64,000 nucleotides of DNA from Sphingobacteriia bacterium 28-36-52 (GTDB lineage: Bacteria; Bacteroidota; Bacteroidia; Chitinophagales; Chitinophagaceae), in NCBI GenBank assembly GCA_002281575.1, contig NCGN01000003.1, positions 248,001 to 312,000 of the forward strand, given 5' to 3'. The first letter of the stretch is position 1, and each line of letters opens with the position of its first letter. Shown here one piece after another: positions 1-6,484 of this stretch. The notes below the pieces were generated by a model. That model did not search any database and was not told where the DNA came from. It saw only the letters and a list, made by a program, of their open reading frames with translations. The position numbers and the translations under genes are program-made.

Positions 1-10
1 GGTGTATGCA

Positions 11-730
11 TTAAAAAAATAAGCTGGCTGCTTTGGTTAAACTTTCAGGCTTTCCTACATCTAGTAATAATGCACCGGTATGATCAAAACAATAAATATT
101 TTCTGTATCACATAAGTCTAGGTAAACATCTACCATCGAAAATTTTCCCTCTTGTTTTATTTTTGCAAATAGGGATTGTTGTACAACATGAATTCCACTA
201 AATGCTCTACTATGTAAGCCACTGGTATCAAGGCCTGCAGGCTTTACTTCGCCTGTTCCTTCGTGCTTCCACCCTTTTAATTTGCTGTCGTCTCCAAACA
301 AAAAATACCTTGAAGTTGTTCTTTGTGATACTGCCAATGTTGCCAATGCATTTGTTTCCTTGTGTTGCTGTATCATTTGGTCTAATTGCATATTCGTTAA
401 AATATCTGCATTCATGATAACCAACTGCTCTTCATTTTTAAAAAAATGCGCTGCTTTCTTTAAACCTCCACCCGTTTCTAATACTTCATCCGTTTCGTCT
501 GAAATGTATATGGTAGATCCCCATCCATCATTGGCTTCAATTGCATCAATTATTTGACTAGCAAAATGGTGCACATTCACTACCACTTCCTTAATTCCAT
601 ATTGTTGTAAGTACAATATATTCCGCTCTAATAACGACTTCCCATTTACTTGGGCCAATGCCTTAGGATGCTTATCTGTCCAAGGTTTCAGCCTGCTCCC
701 CAATCCCGCTGCAAAAATCATTGCTTTCAT
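11..730 (-). CDS. murU: MurU-like sugar-1-phosphate nucleotidyltransferase
   Basis: This 239-residue single-domain nucleotidyltransferase begins with the sugar-nucleotide signature GLGSRLKPWTDKHPKAL (residues 9-25), has LETGGG near residue 84, the metal-site Asp in MNADIL near 106, and LLDVGKPESL close to the C-terminus, the same order as in Pseudomonas MurU (UDP transfer to N-acetylmuramate 1-phosphate). Its stop lies 10 bases inside the window and its start is 8 bases downstream of the stop of an AmgK-like kinase on the same strand, so the two are probably one transcript and act in sequence: anomeric phosphorylation of MurNAc/GlcNAc, then nucleotidyl transfer. The protein is cytoplasmic. 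A mannose-1-phosphate or glucose-1-phosphate nucleotidyltransferase is the alternative; the kinase partner favours MurU. Confidence 0.75.
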   Translation of the reverse strand: MKAMIFAAGLGSRLKPWTDKHPKALAQVNGKSLLERNILYLQQYGIKEVVVNVHHFASQIIDAIEANDGWGSTIYISDETDEVLETGGGLKKAAHFFKNEEQLVIMNADILTNMQLDQMIQQHKETNALATLAVSQRTTSRYFLFGDDSKLKGWKHEGTGEVKPAGLDTSGLHSRAFSGIHVVQQSLFAKIKQEGKFSMVDVYLDLCDTENIYCFDHTGALLLDVGKPESLTKAASLFF

Positions 731-738
731 ACGATGCT

Positions 739-2178
739 TTATTTAACCCAATTGGCGCTATTGGTATGTGTTAAATTAACTTTCAGTTTGTATTTGTTTC
801 TTAAGTGTCTGGCTGTTTGTTCTGCTGCATATACACTTCTGTGTTGTCCACCCGTGCAACCGAAATTGATCATCAAATTGGCGAATCCCCTGCTTAAATA
901 TTCTTCTACTGTTATATCGATTAAATCCCAAACACTATTTAAATATTTATCCATTTTAGTTCGCTGTTCTAAAAAATCTTGCACAGGTTTGTCTTTACCT
1001 GTTAGCTTTTTATACTCATCAAATCTTCCAGGATTTAAAATACCGCGCATATCAAACATGAAGCCTCCTCCATTTTCTGTATCGTCTACGGGTATGCCAC
1101 GTTTGTAACTAAAACTATTTACTTCAATTGTTAATGGGGTGTTTTCATTGGCTTGAGGAGCAACAAACTTATTGATCATATTTTGATCTACCACTAGCTT
1201 TAACACTCTGTCGAATTCAGGTGTAACAATGCCGACTCGCTTGTGCTCAATAAAGAACTTCAGGTTCTGCAAAGCCAGTGGTATGCTCGCTAAAAAATGC
1301 GCTTTCCGCTCAAACAAGCCCCTAAATCCATAAGCACCCAATACTTGCAACAAACGAATCAATACGTAGCCATTGTATTGACTTACGAAAGTAATTCGGT
1401 CTACTGGCTCTTCTAATAATGGATCTACCTGATCCATATAATATTCCAATAAATTATCTTTCCATTCTTCACTTAATTCTGCTTTGGCCTGCCACAATAA
1501 AGAAGCCACATCATATTGCAATGCACCTTGCATACCGCCTTGGTAATCTATAAAGTGTACTTCAGCGTTTTGCACAATTATATTCCTGCTCTGGAAATCG
1601 CGGAACATAAAAAACTTATTCTGCGTTCTGGTTAAATAAGTACTGAGTGCATCAAAATCGTCTAGCATCGCCTGCTTATCGTAAGGCAATTGTAGGGTAT
1701 CTAAAAAATAATATTTGAAATACAAGAGGTCGCTCATGATGGCCTGCTTGCCAAATTCTTTTGCAGTTAAACACCAACTATAATTTAACCCTTTATGGCC
1801 CAGCACTTGCACCCTAGCCAATTGCGCCAAACTTTGCTGAAACAGTTGATAGGAATATTCGCCGTGCCCGTGGGCTTCTAATTTATTCAGTAAAGAATCG
1901 GTTCCTAAGTCTTCTTGTATATAAATCGTATTGGTTTCATTCACGCCTAAAATGGCTGGAACGGGTAAATGGGCTTGCTTAAAATGCTTGCTGAAGTATA
2001 CAAATGTGGCGGTCTCCTTTGTATTGATATTGTAAGTGGCTATAAATGTTTGCTCACCTGCATATACCCTAAAATAAATTCGGTCGCTTCCACTTTGAGG
2101 TAGTTTTTCTATGCGGTCGGGGGTTAGCTTTAATACTTGACTACAAAGTGCTTCAATTGCTGCTATAACTGATTCCAT
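739..2178 (-). CDS. AmgK-like sugar kinase fused to RapZ C-terminal domain
   Basis: The 479-residue protein has two parts. Residues about 1-320 are an aminoglycoside-phosphotransferase-fold kinase: the catalytic loop is FRDFQSRNIIV (D194, N199) and the metal-binding Asp is in FIDYQGG (D211). This is the family of AmgK, which phosphorylates MurNAc and GlcNAc at the anomeric carbon. Residues about 352-479 are a RapZ C-terminal domain: FSYKRGIP, FDMRGILNPG, a TGKDKPV segment and NFGCTGGQHRSVYAAEQ (about 438-454) follow the E. coli RapZ order, but the RapZ N-terminal ATPase is absent. In E. coli the RapZ C-terminal domain binds RNA and senses glucosamine 6-phosphate. The gene precedes the murU-like gene by 8 bp. 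I infer cell-wall amino-sugar recycling with a built-in metabolite sensor; the sugar specificity is not shown. Confidence 0.8.
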   Translation of the reverse strand: MESVIAAIEALCSQVLKLTPDRIEKLPQSGSDRIYFRVYAGEQTFIATYNINTKETATFVYFSKHFKQAHLPVPAILGVNETNTIYIQEDLGTDSLLNKLEAHGHGEYSYQLFQQSLAQLARVQVLGHKGLNYSWCLTAKEFGKQAIMSDLLYFKYYFLDTLQLPYDKQAMLDDFDALSTYLTRTQNKFFMFRDFQSRNIIVQNAEVHFIDYQGGMQGALQYDVASLLWQAKAELSEEWKDNLLEYYMDQVDPLLEEPVDRITFVSQYNGYVLIRLLQVLGAYGFRGLFERKAHFLASIPLALQNLKFFIEHKRVGIVTPEFDRVLKLVVDQNMINKFVAPQANENTPLTIEVNSFSYKRGIPVDDTENGGGFMFDMRGILNPGRFDEYKKLTGKDKPVQDFLEQRTKMDKYLNSVWDLIDITVEEYLSRGFANLMINFGCTGGQHRSVYAAEQTARHLRNKYKLKVNLTHTNSANWVK

Positions 2179-2234
2179 TAAACGTTGCTAGTTTTAACGA
2201 AAATAAAGCTAAGTCTTCAAAGCACGGGCATCAA

Positions 2235-2729
2235 TCAGGGTTTAAGCCCAAATACATTTACTTGGCGATAATCGTCTTGCTCATATCGCTTGCGCATCAG
2301 CACCAATTCGGTAATGGTAAACAAAGCTGCAAAACAAGGTTGGTTACTGCGCAAATAAGGCCTTACACTAAAATAAATTTCCTTGCACTGGTAACTGCTA
2401 ATGTATTGACTCACCACATTTAATTGGGTGGCCAGTTGTTGAAAGGGCGTGGTATCTGCAATACGCACTTGCAATCTGCCTGTGGCATCGTCTATCTGCT
2501 GGGCTATTTGAATAGTAAATTGTTCTTTATTACTAATGATGCGATGCATCCAACGGATAATGGTTTCTTCCATTTGTTCAGTGGCTTCAAATACCGCTAT
2601 TTCAATAGGGAGCCTATCTTGGTGATCCTCTGCAAAATGAGGATAAGCCATTAGTAAATATTGCTCCCTTTCACTGGTAATATGGGGCTGTTGAGCGCTA
2701 TTCAAAACATATCCTGCCTGCATAAACAA
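2235..2729 (-). CDS. 2'-5' RNA ligase (LigT)-like fold protein, catalytic motifs lost
   Basis: A 164-residue cytoplasmic protein with the layout of Bacteroidota LigT/2H-phosphoesterase-like proteins: a central MEETIIRWMHRI helix (residues about 53-64), a PFQQLATQLN helix near 96, and a C-terminal ELVLMRKRYEQ...QVNVFGLKP. The two HxT motifs that define the active 2H family are not recognisable: the expected first position reads LPIEIAVF and the second RPYLRSNQ. It is divergent from the umuD-like gene and shares a 66-bp intergenic region with a palindromic operator, so co-regulation is likely. Family membership is recognition by eye from the overall pattern and is only moderately secure; the function is unknown. 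Confidence 0.5.
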   Translation of the reverse strand: MFMQAGYVLNSAQQPHITSEREQYLLMAYPHFAEDHQDRLPIEIAVFEATEQMEETIIRWMHRIISNKEQFTIQIAQQIDDATGRLQVRIADTTPFQQLATQLNVVSQYISSYQCKEIYFSVRPYLRSNQPCFAALFTITELVLMRKRYEQDDYRQVNVFGLKP

Positions 2730-2748
2730 AAATTTAATTGATAACTAT

Positions 2749-2781
2749 TTTAGTATAAATTTACTAAATAATTTAGTAAAT
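2749..2781. promoter_or_regulatory. Palindromic operator with three alternating half-sites between the LigT-like gene and umuD
   Basis: Bases 2759-2781 form a perfect inverted repeat: ATTTACTAAAT, a central A at 2770, then ATTTAGTAAAT. A third half-site TTTAGTA lies at 2749-2755, so TTTAGTA, TACTAAA (2762-2768) and TTTAGTA (2772-2778) alternate. The element is 14 bp upstream of the umuD-like start and 20 bp upstream of the divergent gene, the place expected for a repressor controlling both. The regulator is not identified; it does not match the E. coli LexA box (CTG-N10-CAG). Confidence 0.6.
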
Positions 2782-2794
2782 AAAAATTTATTTT

Positions 2795-3229
2795 ATGGAT
2801 GGGGAAATCGGGTACGGAGCCGCCTACAAGGGCTCTAAGCAATACACACAGTGGGAAGTGCCCACTGCCAATGCCACTGGATTTGGGGCTGCTGCCGACG
2901 ACTATATGGAGCGAGGCATCGACTTAAATGAACAGTTGGTACACAATAAACCAGCCACATTCTTCTTTAGGATGAACAGCGATGCCATGACGGGTGCAGG
3001 TATTTTTAGCGGAGATACCTTAGTGGTAGACCGAAGCATCAAACCCCTTAGTGGCAAAATCATCATTGCCATTTTAGACGGCGAATTATTGGTGAGAAGA
3101 TTGCACAAAAATTTTAACCAGCTAACGTTGGTGGCTGAGAACAAAAAATTTTCGGATATCCAACTCAACGGTTTTGATGAACGTGCCCAAGTGTGGGGGG
3201 TGGTCACTTATTCTATTCATGCTGTGTAA
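2795..3229 (+). CDS. umuD: UmuD-like S24/LexA-family protein lacking the catalytic Ser-Lys dyad
   Basis: The 144-residue protein aligns without gaps to E. coli UmuD from DYMERGIDLN (DYVEQRIDLN) through ATFFFRMNSDAM (ATYFVKASGDSM) and DGELLVRRL (DGEFTVKKL). At the nucleophile position (E. coli Ser60) it has Ala64, at the general-base position (Lys97) it has Arg101, and the self-cleavage pair Cys24-Gly25 is Thr28-Gly29. The codons GCC and AGA are clear in the DNA, so these are not reading errors on my part. UmuD normally cleaves itself and joins UmuC to form polymerase V. This version should not self-cleave and may act as a constitutive partner of UmuC. It lies 33 bp upstream of umuC and behind a palindromic operator. 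No DNA-binding domain is present. Confidence 0.85.
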   Translation: MDGEIGYGAAYKGSKQYTQWEVPTANATGFGAAADDYMERGIDLNEQLVHNKPATFFFRMNSDAMTGAGIFSGDTLVVDRSIKPLSGKIIIAILDGELLVRRLHKNFNQLTLVAENKKFSDIQLNGFDERAQVWGVVTYSIHAV

Positions 3230-3262
3230 CCATTCTCGAATATCATCATTATCCAAGCAACT

Positions 3263-4543
3263 ATGATTGGCATTATTGATTGCAATAGCTTTTACTGTTC
3301 TTGCGAGCGGCTTTTTTTGCCTGCCTTGCAAGACGCGCCTGTAGTGGTACTCAGCAACAACGATGGCTGTATTGTATCGCGCAGCGACGAAGCCAAGCAA
3401 GCAGGCGTAGCCATGGGCGTGCCTTATTTTCAGGCCAAGCAATTGATTGAACAAAAAGGCATTCATACTTTTTCTTCCAACTACAATTTGTATGGCGATC
3501 TTAGCTGGCGTGTAATGGAAACCCTGCGACAACTCTTACCCGCTGGTGCAGTAGAAGTGTATTCGGTGGATGAATGCTTTATCGCACTCGATCATATTGC
3601 GCAGGAACAGTTGGCGGCGTTTTCGCTCCACCTAAAAGATACCGTAGAACAATGGACTGGCATTAAAGTATCAATTGGTGTGGCGCCCACCAAAGTATTG
3701 AGTAAAGTGGCCAACAGATTGGCTAAAAAAAACAAAGCGGCTACCAATTGCATTTTGGTACTTGATTCACCAGCAACAATAGCAGATGCATTGCAACAAA
3801 CTGCTGTTGAAGACATCTGGGGCGTAGGCAGGCAGTATGCAGAAAAATTGCGCAAATACAATATCAATAGCGCTTTTGACTTGCGCGGTATGCCCGCTAC
3901 CTGGGTACAAAAAAATATGGGAGGTATTGTAGGAGAACGATTGCTGAGAGAATTAAACGGCATCAAGAGCATTGAAATGAAAGACCCACTGCTGAATAAA
4001 AAAATGATTGCGACTACGCGTATGTTTGGCAAGAATGTAACCAGCAAAGAACATATTAAAGAAGCCATTGCTACTTATATTACTAGGGCTGCAGAAAAAC
4101 TACGAAGACAACAATCTGCTGCTTCTGTCATTTATGTTTTTGTGGTACCCAAACAAGAAAACAATGGGGGAAAATTCAGACACGGCAATAGTGTAGGTGG
4201 TTACATTCATTTACCACTTGCAACGGCTGCTACCAATGAATTGATTAAACCTGCTGTGGAACTAGTAGACCAACTCTTTGAAGAAGGATGCATCTATAAA
4301 AAAGCAGGCGTTATTTTAAGCAGCATTGTTCCAGATGAATCGGTGCAAGGAAATTTGTTTGCACAAAAAGCACCTCAACAAAATAGACTACTCATGAGCA
4401 CCATCGATAATATCAATTTTGCTATGCGCAACGACATGATTCAATTTGCTACTGCAGGCACCCAACGCAATTGGAAAATGCGTCAAGAACTGCGCAGCCC
4501 TCGCTACACTTCGCGTTGGGAGGAATTGCGTGAAGTAAAATAG
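3263..4543 (+). CDS. umuC: UmuC-type Y-family DNA polymerase (Pol V catalytic subunit)
   Basis: 426 residues, the usual UmuC length. Catalytic carboxylates are present: Asp6 in MIGIIDCNSFY and Asp103-Glu104 in VYSVDECFIAL. NNDGCIVSRSDEAK (about 32-45) is the fingers motif, SIGVAPTKVLSKVANRLAKK the palm-thumb link, followed by a helix-hairpin-helix region (IWGVGRQYAEKL) and a little-finger domain. The end (STIDNINFAMRND...WKMRQEL.SPRYTSRWEEL) is the DUF4113 tail typical of UmuC. It performs error-prone translesion synthesis and is probably co-transcribed with the umuD-like gene under the upstream palindromic operator. Unlike its partner, its active site is intact. The first part of this locus is visibly richer in G+C than the neighbouring genes. 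Confidence 0.95.
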   Translation: MIGIIDCNSFYCSCERLFLPALQDAPVVVLSNNDGCIVSRSDEAKQAGVAMGVPYFQAKQLIEQKGIHTFSSNYNLYGDLSWRVMETLRQLLPAGAVEVYSVDECFIALDHIAQEQLAAFSLHLKDTVEQWTGIKVSIGVAPTKVLSKVANRLAKKNKAATNCILVLDSPATIADALQQTAVEDIWGVGRQYAEKLRKYNINSAFDLRGMPATWVQKNMGGIVGERLLRELNGIKSIEMKDPLLNKKMIATTRMFGKNVTSKEHIKEAIATYITRAAEKLRRQQSAASVIYVFVVPKQENNGGKFRHGNSVGGYIHLPLATAATNELIKPAVELVDQLFEEGCIYKKAGVILSSIVPDESVQGNLFAQKAPQQNRLLMSTIDNINFAMRNDMIQFATAGTQRNWKMRQELRSPRYTSRWEELREVK

Positions 4544-4550
4544 ACCAACA

Positions 4551-5102
4551 TTACAATTTAGCTGGTACTGGAAACTGTTTGTATAAAAGATTAATTCCTT
4601 TTTGTGCAAATGCTGCCACTTTGGTACTATCATCGGGCAATGATCCCCGAAGGGTAGCCGTCCAAAGCATATGATTCTTAGCAGCATCTACTATATGTAG
4701 CGTAATGGCTCCTCTTCTATATCTGCCTACTTCAATTTCTTTAGACTCCCATTTGTAATTCCGTTGCCCCATGTATTTCATCATACCATCTGTTCTCCAA
4801 TCTGTTTCGCGCGTTTGAACTTCTAGTTTAATAGCAATCCCAATATTGATCAAGAGGTCTGCATTGTTATTCACTTGTTTAAATTGACGTTGCCCCATTT
4901 CAGCAGTAATGGCTTTTTTTAAATACCCAATACGCTCATTAAACCCTTCGGTAATGGTATCGCCCAATGCAGTGACTTCATAAAACGCAAAAGTTTTGTA
5001 CTTACTAAAATCGGCTTCCGGCGCAGTGGATATGTCTAATACGCGAGGGGCTGAACAGGCAAATAAAAAGCCAGCAACAAGGATAATACAAATTGGTTTC
5101 AT
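4551..5102 (-). CDS. DUF4136 lipoprotein
   Basis: 183 residues with a lipoprotein signal (MKPICIILVAGFLFAC, Cys16 as the predicted lipidated residue) followed by the DUF4136 pattern: DFSKYKTFAFYE near residue 32-43, an AITAEMGQRQF segment, DLLINIGIAIKLE, and a C-terminal hydrophobic strand set with GAITLHIVDAAKNHMLWTATLRGSL. Proteins of this family are small envelope lipoproteins of unknown function. The stop codon is 7 bp from the stop of umuC (convergent). It is transcribed alone, and its start region faces the divergent carB fragment across 124 bp. Confidence 0.85.
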   Translation of the reverse strand: MKPICIILVAGFLFACSAPRVLDISTAPEADFSKYKTFAFYEVTALGDTITEGFNERIGYLKKAITAEMGQRQFKQVNNNADLLINIGIAIKLEVQTRETDWRTDGMMKYMGQRNYKWESKEIEVGRYRRGAITLHIVDAAKNHMLWTATLRGSLPDDSTKVAAFAQKGINLLYKQFPVPAKL

Positions 5103-5201
5103 ATGAATATTTTAAAGATTTAATCAATCAGCCCTGCATGTATTTCAAAGTTAACTAATGTATGGATGAAAAAAATAACAGCCAAAATTGTTCAGACCCC
5201 T

Positions 5202-5209
5202 TAATTTTG
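5202..5209 (+). promoter_or_regulatory. Candidate -7 element (TAATTTTG) for the carB half gene
   Basis: TAATTTTG matches the Bacteroidota -7 consensus TAnnTTTG and ends 17 bp before the start codon at 5227. No TTTG is found at the preferred 19-bp distance upstream, so this is a weak prediction. Confidence 0.35.
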
Positions 5210-5226
5210 CAGAATTCTTGTAAAAA

Positions 5227-6420
5227 ATGAACCCTACACTGAACTCCAACGAATCGATCCCTTCTAAGAAGAAAAAAATAATTGTTTTAGGTAGCGGCCC
5301 TAACCGCATTGGACAGGGAATTGAATTTGATTACTGTTGCGTACATGGCCTCTTGGCTATTAAAGAATGTGGTTACGAATCCATTATGGTGAATTGTAAT
5401 CCTGAAACAGTTTCTACCGATTTTGATATGGCAGACAAGCTGTATTTTGAACCGGTATTTTGGGAACATTTATGGGAGATTATTGAACTAGAGCAGCCAG
5501 ACGGAATCATTGTTCAGTTGGGTGGTCAAACTGCCTTAAAGCTGGCCAAGCGTTTACACGAGAAAGGCATTCCAATAGTGGGTACTTCTTTTGAGAACAT
5601 GGATATTGCCGAAGACAGGGGTCGTTTTAGCGATTTGCTTAAAGAACTAAATATTCCTTATCCTGAATACGGTACTGCATACAATGCCGAGGAAGCTATT
5701 GAAGTAGCCAATAAAGTAGGTTACCCTGTGTTAGTTAGACCTAGCTATGTTATTGGTGGTCAGCGCATGAGAATTGTAATTAACGACGAGGAAGTAGAGA
5801 AAGCGGTCATTAGTTTGTTAAAACATATTCCAGGAAATAAAATTTTGATTGACCATTTCTTAGACAGGTGCCAAGAAGCTGAAGTAGACGCCATTTTTGA
5901 TGGTGAAGAATTTCATATCATGGGAGTGATGGAACATATTGAACCAGCTGGTATTCATAGTGGAGATAGTAATGCAGTTTTGCCAGCATTTAATTTAACG
6001 CCATTGGTTATTGAGACCATGGAATTTTATGCAGAAAAAATTGCACGCGCTTTAAATATCAAGGGGCTTATCAATATCCAGTTTGCCATTAAAAATGGCA
6101 AAGTATATGTAATTGAGGCAAACCCTCGTGCATCTAGAACCACTCCTTTTATTGCGAAAGCTTATCAAATTCCCTATCTGAATATTGCTACCAAAGTAAT
6201 GTTGGGTGCGGCTAAGTTATCTGAGTTTACTATGGAGAAAAAACTAGAAGGGTATGCCATTAAAGAACCCGTATTTAGTTTCGATAAATTCCCTGGCGTA
6301 AACAAAGAGCTAGGACCAGAAATGAAGAGCACAGGTGAAGCCATTCGCTTTATTAAAGACCTAAGAGACCCTTATTTCAGAACGCTTTACAAAGAGCGTA
6401 GTATGAACCTGAGTAGATAA
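5227..6420 (+). CDS. carB: Carbamoyl-phosphate synthase large subunit, C-terminal half only (split CarB)
   Basis: The 397 residues correspond to the second (carbamoyl-phosphate-forming) ATP-grasp half of CarB, E. coli residues about 555-930: KIIVLGSGPNRIGQGIEFDY, MVNCNPETVSTDFD, VQLGGQTALKLA, VRPSYVIGGQRM, HIEPAGIHSGDSNA, INIQFAIKNGKVYVIEANPRASRT and FNKFPGV-like SFDKFPGVNKELGPEMKSTGE. It ends with LYKERSMNLSR and has no MGS allosteric domain, as is usual in Bacteroidota. The N-terminal half (glutamine-derived ammonia to carboxyphosphate) and oligomerisation region are absent: upstream there is only a 124-bp intergenic stretch and a lipoprotein gene on the other strand. A Met start with a Ser/Lys-rich 17-residue leader and a plausible promoter suggest a real separate gene, to be completed by an N-terminal half encoded elsewhere. 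It serves pyrimidine and arginine synthesis. Confidence 0.85.
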   Translation: MNPTLNSNESIPSKKKKIIVLGSGPNRIGQGIEFDYCCVHGLLAIKECGYESIMVNCNPETVSTDFDMADKLYFEPVFWEHLWEIIELEQPDGIIVQLGGQTALKLAKRLHEKGIPIVGTSFENMDIAEDRGRFSDLLKELNIPYPEYGTAYNAEEAIEVANKVGYPVLVRPSYVIGGQRMRIVINDEEVEKAVISLLKHIPGNKILIDHFLDRCQEAEVDAIFDGEEFHIMGVMEHIEPAGIHSGDSNAVLPAFNLTPLVIETMEFYAEKIARALNIKGLINIQFAIKNGKVYVIEANPRASRTTPFIAKAYQIPYLNIATKVMLGAAKLSEFTMEKKLEGYAIKEPVFSFDKFPGVNKELGPEMKSTGEAIRFIKDLRDPYFRTLYKERSMNLSR

Positions 6421-6440
6421 GGTATTAATACCTGATTTTG

Positions 6441-6473
6441 AGGCTGCAGCAAAAAACTGCAGCCTTTTTATTT
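6441..6473 (+). terminator. Intrinsic terminator after the carB half gene
   Basis: AGGCTGCAG (6441-6449) pairs with CTGCAGCCT (6457-6465) around a CAAAAAA loop and is followed by a T-rich run. It sits 20 bp after the stop at 6420 and 12 bp before comEC. Confidence 0.85.
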
Positions 6474-6484
6474 AGGTTTATTCA

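Noticed and set aside
5103..5226. Possible remnant of the N-terminal half of carB from a frameshift.
   Set aside because: The 124 bp upstream contain no CarB-like codons in any frame and are followed by an unrelated gene on the other strand.
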